A stretch of DNA of 64,000 bases, taken from contig CAYYQN010000016.1 in NCBI GenBank assembly GCA_964473865.1, positions 25,763-89,762 of the forward strand, read 5' to 3'. Every line of letters begins with the position of its first letter. Position 1 is the first letter of the stretch. The notes below the pieces were generated by a model. The model was not told the DNA's origin. It saw only the letters and a program-made list of their open reading frames with translations, and did not search any database. This DNA comes from CAIMUX01 sp964473865. Lineage in GTDB: Bacteria > Eisenbacteria > RBG-16-71-46 > CAIMUX01. This document shows positions 16,509 through 24,595 of this stretch, in pieces. A program made the position numbers and the translations under genes.

Positions 16509-19325
16509 ATGCGAACCCGAGATCTGAAGGTGGGGTCGCGCCGGATCGTCGCGGCCGCATCCCTGGCCATTGCGATTCTGGCCGGGGCGCCGAGCCCGGC
16601 GCAGGCGCGCATCGGCGACGGCCATCTCATTCTGAACTGGAGCGGCCAGGCGCCCGAGGGCTCGGCGTTCCTTCTCACCGCACCCGGAGGCGACCCCATC
16701 CTGATCCTTCCGCAGGATCACGCCGACCACACCGCTTCGGTCCCCGACCTCCCGTCCGGACAGGCTCGCCTCGACCTCGCCGGCCCCGACGGCCGCCCGC
16801 TGCTGCGCTGGTCGCTGCTCGTGGCCGCGGAGGTGACGACCGTGGCGGAAGCTCGGCTCGACACCGGTCTGCTCGAGGTGTCGTCGATGCACCCCGATCC
16901 GTTCGGCAACACCGCCGAGTGGGGTCCCCTCGATCTCGCCGCGCTGCCCGGTCGCGGCGTGGAGTTGCCCAGCCGGCTCTCTCTGCCCTCCATCGCGGAT
17001 CCCGCCCCCCAGATTCGCGGTGCGCCGGCCGTTCCTTGGGCGCCATCCCAACCGGTGGCCTACGGTCTGGACCACGACGCGACCGGCTACCAGCAGCCGC
17101 TTGGCAACGTCGCCGCCTGGCTGGCGGCACCGGTATCCTGGGCGCTCACCGATCGGGGCGCCGACGCCTCCCTCTCCCTGCTCGCCGGCGGGGCGAGCGG
17201 CCAGGCCCCCTGGGGGCGCGTGCGCGCCCGGACTGCGCGCCGGTTGGGTTCGCTCGGACACACCGAGGCCGAACTCAGCGTGGCGGGCCTCCAGAGCGAC
17301 GACGCCGGTCCGACCGGGATTGCGGATGATGAGCTGCCCCGCAATGACCTCGAAGACCTGGAGGCCCGATTGCGCGTATTCGCGCGGCCCGGAGGCGGCC
17401 TTCTGCGGCTGCACCTCCACGCGCGCGGCGTGAGCCGCAATCACTTTCTCCAGGAGTTCGCCCGCAACAGCCGGCACAACCCTCGGGAAGACCGCTCCTC
17501 GCTCACAGCCGCGGCGGCCTGGGACCGATCCTGGGGACCGCATGCTCTCTGGCTGGAAGCAGGCTACGCGCGCGGTTTCACCAAGACCGGCGACGGCCAG
17601 GCGTTCGACTCGCTGCGAAAGTACCGCCTCGGCATCAACAGCAATAACGACCAGGTGACCGATGATCGCCTCTACTGGTGGGGAGGAGGCGCGAGCCACC
17701 TGTCGATTCCGCCCCACCTGTACAACTACTTCACGCAGGCGCTGGCCACCACCTGGTCGCTGCGCGCAGAAGGGCGCGTGGGTTCTCCGGCCCGCACGCC
17801 GCTCCGGGTCGGGGCCGAAGCGGCCTTCACCACCTGGCGCTGGTACGAGCATCTCGATCCGATCATCGACTCGGGGCCGACCGACAATGGCTTCCTCTAC
17901 GCCTCGTATCTGGGCTATACCCGGGACGCCTCCGCCCACGAAGACCAGGGCCTGCACGAGGCGCCCAGGCCCCGCACGCTTGCCGTCTTTGCCTCGCAGC
18001 GTCTGCCGCTCGGGCCGGCAGTCATCGAAGCGGGCGCCCGCTGGTCCCGCTTCTCATCCGATCAGGAGGTCGTCCGCGATTTTTCCAATCCAATCGGCGC
18101 GGACAGCGTTCTGGATGCGGCGGACTTCACCGACCCGGAGGACGAGGACGGCGTCGATCCCCGGGTCGGCATGTTCATACCCCTGGGCCGGCATGCGGGC
18201 GCCTGGATCGATGCCGGACGGACCCGGGAGATCCCGCCGCCCGAGGCGCTCTATGTCTCGCCGAACCGTCTCCAGCAACAGGCCGGACTCGCGCGCGAAG
18301 GGCAGCTGCATCTGGATCCGGCGCGCAATCAGGTCTTCGGCAATCCGGCCCTCAAGCCGGTCCTGACCGATCGGGTCACGCTGGGCCTCCACCGGCGACT
18401 GCCCCGGGGCCTGGATGTGCGGCTGACCGGCCGGCTCGCGGAGGCGCACGACACCTGGGTGGTGCGCCGGGTGGAAGCCGGAGTGGATTCGCTCTGCTAC
18501 TACGACAACCGCGGCAAACAGAGGGAGCGGGGCGTGCGAATTTCGGTGGATGCCGCGACCTCGGCTCGCTCCCGACTCCGGATCGCCTATGACCTGTCCC
18601 GGCGCGAGACCAACGTGATCGAACCCGCGCCGCTCTATCGCCGGCTCCTGTACCCCGGCTTGCCGGCGGAAGGCACGGGCGTGCAGGAAACCGCAGCGCT
18701 CCCCGCGCTCTGGTGGGACCGACCGGACGTGGAGGGGTGGTTCCCCTCGCTCTTCGACCGCACCCACCAGGTCTCGGCCGCCTGGCTCGCCCGGATGGAC
18801 CGCGGTTCGGGCGGGGCCCTCCTGGGCCCGCTCGTGGATCGCTTCGACCTGGCGCTGGTTCTGCGCGCGGCCTCCGGGCGGCCGTACACTGAGACGTACG
18901 CGGAAGCCGACGGTCTGATGGGCGGAGACGATGCTTCCGCGCTCATCCCCGGTCGGCCGATCGATTCCAACGGAAACGGCAGGCTCGATGCTTCAGAGGT
19001 GCACTCGGGCCGCATGCCCTGGACGTGGCAGGTCGACCTGGGCCTGCAACGCCGCTTCACGTTCATCCGGCACGACTGGAAGTTGCTCGTCGAAGCTCGG
19101 AATCTCCTGGGCCGGAGGAATCCGCTGGCGGTCTACGGCGCCACCGGCGAGGCGGATGACGATGGCTGGCTGGAGTCCAGCGCCGGACGCGAATACCTGG
19201 ACGGCCTAGCCGCCGCGGGGAAGGACGCCGGGGCGTTTCGCCGGGACTACCTGGATCGCCTCGACGACCCGAACCACTACGAGGAAGGACGAACCCTGCG
19301 AGTCGCGCTGGGCCTGGATCTCTAG
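16509..19325 (+). CDS. TonB-dependent-receptor-like outer membrane barrel
   Basis: A 938-residue predicted outer-membrane protein. A signal peptide (IVAAASLAIAILAGAPSPAQA) is followed by a small beta domain (about residues 36-115). A short Pro/Leu segment (LPGRGVELPSRLSLP) stands where a TonB plug would lie. The rest alternates aromatic and polar residues and ends in RTLRVALGLDL, like a barrel's last strand. Barrel blocks such as PETYAEADGLMG-type loops, SGRPYTETY and RFTFIRHDWKLLVEARNLLGRRNP are common in TonB-dependent receptors. I see no clear TonB box, and the plug looks reduced, so the transport role is uncertain. GGGGAGGAG precedes the ATG. It leads an operon with the next two genes. 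Confidence 0.75.
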   Translation: MRTRDLKVGSRRIVAAASLAIAILAGAPSPAQARIGDGHLILNWSGQAPEGSAFLLTAPGGDPILILPQDHADHTASVPDLPSGQARLDLAGPDGRPLLRWSLLVAAEVTTVAEARLDTGLLEVSSMHPDPFGNTAEWGPLDLAALPGRGVELPSRLSLPSIADPAPQIRGAPAVPWAPSQPVAYGLDHDATGYQQPLGNVAAWLAAPVSWALTDRGADASLSLLAGGASGQAPWGRVRARTARRLGSLGHTEAELSVAGLQSDDAGPTGIADDELPRNDLEDLEARLRVFARPGGGLLRLHLHARGVSRNHFLQEFARNSRHNPREDRSSLTAAAAWDRSWGPHALWLEAGYARGFTKTGDGQAFDSLRKYRLGINSNNDQVTDDRLYWWGGGASHLSIPPHLYNYFTQALATTWSLRAEGRVGSPARTPLRVGAEAAFTTWRWYEHLDPIIDSGPTDNGFLYASYLGYTRDASAHEDQGLHEAPRPRTLAVFASQRLPLGPAVIEAGARWSRFSSDQEVVRDFSNPIGADSVLDAADFTDPEDEDGVDPRVGMFIPLGRHAGAWIDAGRTREIPPPEALYVSPNRLQQQAGLAREGQLHLDPARNQVFGNPALKPVLTDRVTLGLHRRLPRGLDVRLTGRLAEAHDTWVVRRVEAGVDSLCYYDNRGKQRERGVRISVDAATSARSRLRIAYDLSRRETNVIEPAPLYRRLLYPGLPAEGTGVQETAALPALWWDRPDVEGWFPSLFDRTHQVSAAWLARMDRGSGGALLGPLVDRFDLALVLRAASGRPYTETYAEADGLMGGDDASALIPGRPIDSNGNGRLDASEVHSGRMPWTWQVDLGLQRRFTFIRHDWKLLVEARNLLGRRNPLAVYGATGEADDDGWLESSAGREYLDGLAAAGKDAGAFRRDYLDRLDDPNHYEEGRTLRVALGLDL

Positions 19326-19355
19326 CCGGCCGCGGAAAGGAAGGAGGATCGCGCC

Positions 19356-21035
19356 ATGGCCTCCTGCATCGCCCCTTCGTTCGACTGGGGCGGCGCCGCG
19401 CCGCCCCTGCTCGGGTCCGCGCTTGCCTCCTGGTGGAGCTGGACCCTCGCCCTCGTCTTCTGCCTGGCCCTGGGAAGCTGCTCATCCGGCGGTACGAATG
19501 AGACGGCCGGGACCCGACCGCCTATCCTCGCCGGCACCTGGTACGAAGGCGATCCCGCCGCGCTCGACTCCGGGGCCGCGCGATTTCTCCGGGGCGAGGG
19601 CCGGCCGGAGGTACCGTTTCCCGACGGCTCGAGCGAAGCGCGCCTCTGGGCGGCACGCGGGCGCCATCCGATCGCGGTCGTGGTGCCGCACGCCGGCCAT
19701 GTCTACAGCGGCGCCTGCGCGGGGCTGACCCTCAGCCTCCTGCAAGGAGCCGGCGTCGACCGGGTGATCCTCATCGGCCCGAGTCACCGCCATGCGTTTC
19801 GCGGCGCGGCCCTGCCCGACGTGGCGGCGTTTGCCACTCCGCTGGGCCGGATCGGGCTCGATCGCGAAGCGATCACGGCCCTGGGGCGCCGGACCGGCTT
19901 CGCGGTCATCCCCGCCGCGCACGCATCCGAACACTCGTTGGAGATCGAGCTTCCCCTCCTGCAGAAGGCGGTACCCTCCGGGTTCACCCTGATCCCGATC
20001 GTGATCGGCCGGGTATCCGGTGAGGAAGTCCGCTCGATCGGCGCCGCGCTCGCGCCGCTCCTCGCCGAACCCGGCACGGTCCTCGTCGTGTCATCCGACT
20101 TCACCCACTTCGGCCTCAACTACGACTACCAGCCGTTCCGCAACGACGTGCCCCGCCGGCTGGCCGAGCTCGACGGAGGGGCGGTGCAGAGAATCCTTTC
20201 CCGCGATCTGGCCGGGTTCGAGACCTACCTGGACTCGACCGACGCGACGATCTGCGGCGCGGGGCCGATCCGGGTCCTCTTGCGGTCTCTGGAGGGTCGC
20301 GCGGTTGAAGGCCGCTGGATCGACTACTACCGCTCCGGCGACTTGACAGACGACTTCTCCAACTCGGTCAGCTATGCCGGACTGGCGTTCTTTCCGGGAG
20401 CCCAGGCGGAGCGGGAGATGGAGAGAATGGAAAGACCGGACGCCGGACGCTCCGAGGAGCCGAGCCCGCGATCCCTCGATGCGCGGGAGCAGGCATTCCT
20501 CCTCGACCTCGCCCGGAAGTCGGTGCAGGCAGCCGTGCGCCGCCAATCGCTTCCGGCCGCGGACCTGCCGGAGGGAATCTCTGCCGACAGCCCTCTGCGC
20601 GAGGACCGCGGGGTGTTTGTCACCTTGACGGAGCGACGGGGCGGCCAGCTCCGCGGGTGCATCGGCAACATCCTCGGTGACCGTCCGCTGGTGGACGGGG
20701 TCATCGAGAACGCCGTGAACGCGGCGCTGCACGACCCGCGGTTTATGGCGGTCACCGCCGATGAGGAACCGCACCTGCATCTGGAGGTCTCCGTGCTCAC
20801 ACCGTTGCGGCCGGTCTCCGGTCCGGAGGCGATCGTCATCGGCCGCGACGGAGTGCTGCTCGAAAAGCAGGGACGCCGAGCCGTCTTCCTGCCGCAAGTC
20901 GCTCCCGAGCAGGGCTGGGACACCCCGACCATGCTTCGTCATCTCGCGATGAAGGCCGGCCTGGACGCCAACGCCTGGAAGGAAGGAGCCAGCTTCAAGG
21001 TCTTCCAGGCCCAGGTCTTCGAGGAGTCCCACTGA
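19356..21035 (+). CDS. Memo-AMMECR1 fusion lipoprotein
   Basis: A 559-residue fusion of the two protein partners of the AmmeMemoRadiSam set. After a long N-region and a lipobox-like LGSC (Cys42), residues 55-350 are a Memo domain. Its usual metal-site residues appear in VPHAGHVYSG, GPSHRHAF, SSDFTHFG and ATICGAGP. After a linker, residues 375-559 are an AMMECR1 domain with GVFVTLTERRGGQLRGCIGN and AVNAALHDPRF. Memo and AMMECR1 commonly occur with a radical SAM enzyme, which is not in this window. The apparent lipoprotein signal would put the fusion outside the cytoplasm, which is unexpected. AAGGAAGGAGG precedes the ATG. Confidence 0.88.
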   Translation: MASCIAPSFDWGGAAPPLLGSALASWWSWTLALVFCLALGSCSSGGTNETAGTRPPILAGTWYEGDPAALDSGAARFLRGEGRPEVPFPDGSSEARLWAARGRHPIAVVVPHAGHVYSGACAGLTLSLLQGAGVDRVILIGPSHRHAFRGAALPDVAAFATPLGRIGLDREAITALGRRTGFAVIPAAHASEHSLEIELPLLQKAVPSGFTLIPIVIGRVSGEEVRSIGAALAPLLAEPGTVLVVSSDFTHFGLNYDYQPFRNDVPRRLAELDGGAVQRILSRDLAGFETYLDSTDATICGAGPIRVLLRSLEGRAVEGRWIDYYRSGDLTDDFSNSVSYAGLAFFPGAQAEREMERMERPDAGRSEEPSPRSLDAREQAFLLDLARKSVQAAVRRQSLPAADLPEGISADSPLREDRGVFVTLTERRGGQLRGCIGNILGDRPLVDGVIENAVNAALHDPRFMAVTADEEPHLHLEVSVLTPLRPVSGPEAIVIGRDGVLLEKQGRRAVFLPQVAPEQGWDTPTMLRHLAMKAGLDANAWKEGASFKVFQAQVFEESH

Positions 21036-21943
21036 ACGCGTCGCGGGCGATCCGCACCCTCGGCCTCTTCTCGCCGGGGAGTCCGCCGTCCTCCGAGGCG
21101 CTCGAGGCCGGGATCTCCTGGCTCGAGTCGGCCGGATTTGGCGTGCGCCGCGGGGCGACCGCCGTGGCCGGGACCGGACTTCACGCCGGAAGTGCCGAGG
21201 ACCGGATCGCCGACCTGCATCGACTGCTGCGCGCCCCCGACATCGACGCCGTGCTGGCCACCCGAGGCGGGAGCGGCACACTGGACCTCCTGCCGCTGCT
21301 CGACCTCGGTCTCGCCGCGGACGCCAGGAAGCCGCTCATCGGCTGGAGCGATCTCACCGCCCTGCACCTCGCTCTCTGGCATCGGGCCGGTCTCGAAGGA
21401 ATCGCCGGCCAGGTCGCCGTGCAGCTGGGTCCGGACCTGCCGGCCTGGAGCCGCGAGCGCTGGCTGACCTGCGTGCGCCGCACGGCTCCGGGAGGTCCGA
21501 TCTCGCTTCCGGCCGAGGCGTCTCTCATCGTGCTCTCACCCGGCCGTGCCACCGGCCCGCTCCTCCCCTGCAACTTCTCGCTTCTGGTCAGCCTCCTCGG
21601 CACTTCCTGGATGCCGCCGCTCGACGGTGCGATCCTGCTCCTCGAGGATGTGCACGAGACCCCTCAGAGCCTGGATCGCATGGTCAGCCGTATGCGCCTC
21701 ACCGGCGCCGACCGCGGCCTTGCGGGCGTGATCCTCGGGCAGTTCACGGACTGCAGCCCGCGTCAACCGGGAGCGGTCACCGAAGCCGACGGGCGTGACC
21801 TGCTCCACGCATGGGTCCAGGCGCTCGGGGTTCCCGCCCTCGCCGGATTCCCTCACGGACACGGGCGCGAGGCGGGTGCGTTGCCGTTTGGCGGAAGGGC
21901 GCGGCTCGAGACCGACCCGCCGGGGCTGGAGGTGGTCGGGTAG
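21032..21943 (+). CDS. ldcA: LD-carboxypeptidase (murein tetrapeptide carboxypeptidase, S66)
   Basis: A serine peptidase of family S66 that removes the terminal D-alanine from murein tetrapeptides during cell-wall recycling. The nucleophile is Ser106 in IGWSDLTAL, and the Glu and His partners sit in LLLEDVHE and GFPHGHGREAG. Codons upstream of the first GTG (21143) encode IRTLGLFSPGSPPSSEALEAGISWLE, the expected N-terminal strand and helix. A start there would therefore remove part of the fold. The frame has no ATG, GTG or TTG in the right place. CTG at 21032 lies 5 nt after GAGGAG and overlaps the previous stop as CTGA, so I choose it, giving 303 residues. Confidence 0.85.
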   Translation: MNASRAIRTLGLFSPGSPPSSEALEAGISWLESAGFGVRRGATAVAGTGLHAGSAEDRIADLHRLLRAPDIDAVLATRGGSGTLDLLPLLDLGLAADARKPLIGWSDLTALHLALWHRAGLEGIAGQVAVQLGPDLPAWSRERWLTCVRRTAPGGPISLPAEASLIVLSPGRATGPLLPCNFSLLVSLLGTSWMPPLDGAILLLEDVHETPQSLDRMVSRMRLTGADRGLAGVILGQFTDCSPRQPGAVTEADGRDLLHAWVQALGVPALAGFPHGHGREAGALPFGGRARLETDPPGLEVVG

Positions 21944-21995
21944 GTTGTGGTCCGACCGTACCCGCTCGGGCCAAGGCCGCGGGGTGCAGGCGACC

Positions 21996-22012
21996 CGGCC
22001 CCGGCGGGGCCG
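21996..22012. terminator. hairpin between convergent genes
   Basis: CGGCCCC pairs with GGGGCCG around a 3-nt loop. It lies just before the end of the lipoprotein gene on the minus strand and about 50 bp after the LD-carboxypeptidase stop, so it can serve both directions. No T-run follows on either side. Confidence 0.5.
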
Positions 22013-22013
22013 A

Positions 22014-23066
22014 TCAGTTGTCCCGGGTGCCCTGGTCGATCCAGTCTGAGATCAGGAGGATTTCCTCCTCCGTCAGTTGTCCTCCGGGCGGCATCCGTTC
22101 GCCGAAGCCCGCCGTTCCGCGCACCTTCTTGACGATGAGGCTGGCCGGCCCGTTTCGCCGGATCACGACAGGTCCATGCACCGAGTTCCCCTCGAGAAGC
22201 GCGGCGCGGCTGCCCAGGAACAGCCCGTTGGTGCCTCCGTGGCAGCTGATGCAGCCACGGATCCCAAACAATGGAAGCAGGTCGGACGTGAATGATACCG
22301 GCATCGGGGGCGCCACCTGGAACGAGACGCCCGGACCGGTCCGACCTTCTCGACGCACGGCGACCGGTCCTTCGACGACCCCCGCGGGGACCAGGACGCG
22401 GATCGAAGTGGCGCTCCACCCTCCGGCCAGCACCGTGGCCTCGATCGCGGATGCAACTCCAATGGCGGACGCACTCCCGGTGAGGAGCGCGCTCCCCGTG
22501 AAGAGCACCGCAGAGCTGTCTTGCACGTCTCCAAATCCGGTCCCCTGCACAACCAGGGTGTCTCCCACCAGCGTCCGCGCGGGCATCAGCGAGGCCACCG
22601 TGGGGAGGGGCGGCAGGGTCTGCCCGTCTGTGGCCCGGCTGGCAACATTGGAGAGAGGCGACCAGTTCGACGCTTCGTCCCCGACTCGGAGCGCAAAGAA
22701 GTACGTGGTGCCCGCCGCGAGACCCGTCACCGTGAAGGTCTCCTGCTGTCCCGCCGCCCTCGGGATCGGAACGCCGGCGACCGGGGTCGCGCCGGAGATG
22801 TTGCCCTCGGAGATCGCCGCGGCGGAGTACCGGAGGTCATAGCTGCTCGCTGTTCCGGCGTTCCCATCGTCACCGACCGCAGTCCACGTGAGGGTCACTG
22901 AGCTGTCGGTCGCCGACCCGGCGGAGAGTGTCGTCACGCCGCTGGGAGGAGTCGAGTCGGACGGCCCGGTGGTGGACTCGTCGTCGGAACAGCCGCACCA
23001 GAGACTCATGGTGCACAGGAGCAGGAAGCTCCCGATCGACTTCGGGTTGGTTCGGTGAGCCATCAT
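22014..23066 (-). CDS. lipoprotein with FN3, IPT/TIG and cytochrome c-type haem motif
   Basis: A 350-residue surface or periplasmic lipoprotein. The signal ends in the lipobox-like LWCGC. Residues 40-135 form a fibronectin type III domain (VTLTWTAVGDD to TTYFFALRVGDEASNWS). Residues 145-240 look like an IPT/TIG beta domain (TLVVQGTGFGDVQDSS). The last 100 residues carry CISCH (Cys272, Cys275, His276), a single covalent haem site. The context RMPPGGQLTEEEILLISDWIDQG is typical of planctomycete-type small cytochrome c domains. It is probably an envelope electron carrier or sensor. GGGGAGAACC precedes the ATG. Confidence 0.8.
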   Translation of the reverse strand: MMAHRTNPKSIGSFLLLCTMSLWCGCSDDESTTGPSDSTPPSGVTTLSAGSATDSSVTLTWTAVGDDGNAGTASSYDLRYSAAAISEGNISGATPVAGVPIPRAAGQQETFTVTGLAAGTTYFFALRVGDEASNWSPLSNVASRATDGQTLPPLPTVASLMPARTLVGDTLVVQGTGFGDVQDSSAVLFTGSALLTGSASAIGVASAIEATVLAGGWSATSIRVLVPAGVVEGPVAVRREGRTGPGVSFQVAPPMPVSFTSDLLPLFGIRGCISCHGGTNGLFLGSRAALLEGNSVHGPVVIRRNGPASLIVKKVRGTAGFGERMPPGGQLTEEEILLISDWIDQGTRDN

Positions 23067-23390
23067 GGTTCTCCCCTGTCTGGATGCATCGCTGCCGGCG
23101 CCCGTCCGCGCCGCAGCTCACCGCCCGACACCGCCCGTTGTTCAAGCCGCGCGATCCGGGTGGGACCGCGAAGAACCCGCGAGCATACACGTCACCATCC
23201 GGGGGCGCAGCTTCGGAGAGCTCACGGGCTTCACGCGCCACCTGTGCCCGCCGGATCCGCGAGCGGCAGAATCACGGAGTCCGCGGCTCGCGGCCGGGGG
23301 GAGGGCCGAGGCGACGGGGAGAGCCGCCACCGATACAACTCGCTGCATTACAACACATTACGAACCATGCCGGATCGGCTCGCGGGGGGC
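23067..23390. other. intergenic region upstream of the haem lipoprotein
   Basis: This 324-bp gap has no convincing gene. It carries an A+T-richer patch near 23335-23370 with the short direct repeat CATTACAACACATTACGA, the most likely place for the minus-strand promoter of the lipoprotein. I could not settle on hexamers. Confidence 0.4.
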
Positions 23391-23819
23391 TCAGGACACG
23401 TCCACCAGAGGTTCCCGAAGCCAACCGGGGACCCGAGTCGCTCGCCCACTCTGCCGGTCGACGCAGCTGTGGCAGGTCTCGCCTTCCGCCAGAAGGAGAT
23501 CGGCGCGCCGCACCTCGTAAAGGAATGTGACATCGCGGCTTCGCACGGACCCGACGCGGGTTTCGATCCGAACCAGGTCATCATAGCGAGCCGGGGCGCG
23601 AACCTGAAGCCGGGCCTCGGTCACGGGGAGCGAGTACCCCCGGCCCTCCACCTCGGCATAGGCCAGGCCCCGGTCACGCATCAGCTCCGTCCGTCCGATC
23701 TCGAACCAGTCCAGGTACCGGCTGTTGTAGACCACGCCTACCATGTCGGTATGGAGCACATACACCCGAAACGCGACCAGGCCTCGAATCTGCGCGTGGT
23801 TCCAGCGTTCTCGATCCAT
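23391..23819 (-). CDS. acyl-CoA thioesterase, YbgC/4HBT family
   Basis: A 142-residue hotdog-fold thioesterase that hydrolyses acyl-CoA or acyl-carrier thioesters in the cytosol. The motif HTDMVGVVYNSRYLDWFE holds the catalytic aspartate (Asp25) of the 4-hydroxybenzoyl-CoA thioesterase group and is nearly identical to the YbgC pattern. The length matches the family. Tol-Pal genes, the usual neighbours of ybgC, are absent here, so the physiological substrate is unclear. The gene is divergent from the secreted redoxin gene. Confidence 0.9.
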   Translation of the reverse strand: MDRERWNHAQIRGLVAFRVYVLHTDMVGVVYNSRYLDWFEIGRTELMRDRGLAYAEVEGRGYSLPVTEARLQVRAPARYDDLVRIETRVGSVRSRDVTFLYEVRRADLLLAEGETCHSCVDRQSGRATRVPGWLREPLVDVS

Positions 23820-23883
23820 CGGTTGATCCTCCCGGGTTCCGGCGATCCGTGCCGGTGCGGCCTACCTCGGCCCAAACCGGCCC

Positions 23884-23912
23884 TTGTTGCGCCGCTGGAC
23901 AGATGGTATGCT
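23884..23912 (+). promoter_or_regulatory. possible sigma70-type promoter for the redoxin gene
   Basis: TTGTTG (23884-23889) and TATGCT (23907-23912) are separated by 17 bp. The start codon lies about 50 bp downstream. The match to consensus is moderate. Confidence 0.45.
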
Positions 23913-23959
23913 CATAGGTGGATCTTATGCGGCTTCCCTGCATCAAGGAGGGCCTGTCC

Positions 23960-24541
23960 GTGGTCCGTCGAGGCTCCAGTATCGAATCTCATTTCCTTCT
24001 TGCCGGCTTCGCCATCGTCCTGGCTTGCCTGCTCGCAGGTCCGGCCGCGGCAATATCCGTTGGTGAGCACGCGCCCGACTTCTCGCTGACCGATCAGAAC
24101 GGTGTTCCCCATACCCTCGCGGAGAGCGCCGGCAAGGTGCGCCTCGTCTACTTCTTCGGACACAGCGCTCAGGTCTGCTCCGAAACGGCCCGACAGATCG
24201 AGTCCGACTTCCAGGGCGCGTATGCCGCGAAGGGCTTGATCGTCCTCGGCCTGGAGTGCTGGGATGGATCCGATCAGCAACTCGGCGAGTTTGCCGATGC
24301 CAGCGGCGTCTCCTACCCGCTCCTCGGAAACGCCGGCGCCACTGCCCGCCAGTACGACATCTCTTACCATAGTCTCGTCGTGATCGACCCCAGCGGCGTC
24401 GTCCGCTTGGTTCTCCAGGGTCCCGATCCCTCCACCTACGACCGCGATCGGATCGAACGGACGGTGAAGTTGCTCCTGCAGGGCCCAAGTGCGACCGAGG
24501 AGCAGACCTGGGGCGCCATCAAGGCTCTCTTCAGCCGCTGA
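23960..24541 (+). CDS. exported redoxin-like protein ending in the WGAIK motif
   Basis: A 193-residue thioredoxin-fold protein of the AhpC/TSA-redoxin group, probably periplasmic or surface-attached. I take the GTG at 23960 as start because AAGGAGGG lies 7 nt before it and it gives a clean signal peptide (FLLAGFAIVLACLLAGPAAA). An ATG at 23918 lacks a ribosome site. The redoxin domain begins at HAPDFSLTDQNG. The active-site strand reads FFGHSAQVCSE, so only the second cysteine of a CxxC site remains (Cys73); the first position is Ala. The protein ends exactly in TWGAIKALFSR. The same motif appears in the two Cys-rich secreted proteins near 2.8 and 5.7 kb. Confidence 0.82.
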   Translation: MVRRGSSIESHFLLAGFAIVLACLLAGPAAAISVGEHAPDFSLTDQNGVPHTLAESAGKVRLVYFFGHSAQVCSETARQIESDFQGAYAAKGLIVLGLECWDGSDQQLGEFADASGVSYPLLGNAGATARQYDISYHSLVVIDPSGVVRLVLQGPDPSTYDRDRIERTVKLLLQGPSATEEQTWGAIKALFSR

Positions 24542-24543
24542 GT

Positions 24544-24568
24544 CTCCGGGCGCGTCCGCCGCGCGGAG
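24544..24568. terminator. hairpin between convergent genes
   Basis: CTCC and GCGCG on the left pair with CGCGC and GGAG on the right, giving 9 base pairs with a 2-nt bulge and a 5-nt loop. It begins 3 nt after the redoxin stop and 28 nt before the convergent queD stop. No T-run follows. Confidence 0.45.
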
Positions 24569-24595
24569 ATCGAGGACTCGAAACCCTCGCCGCCC

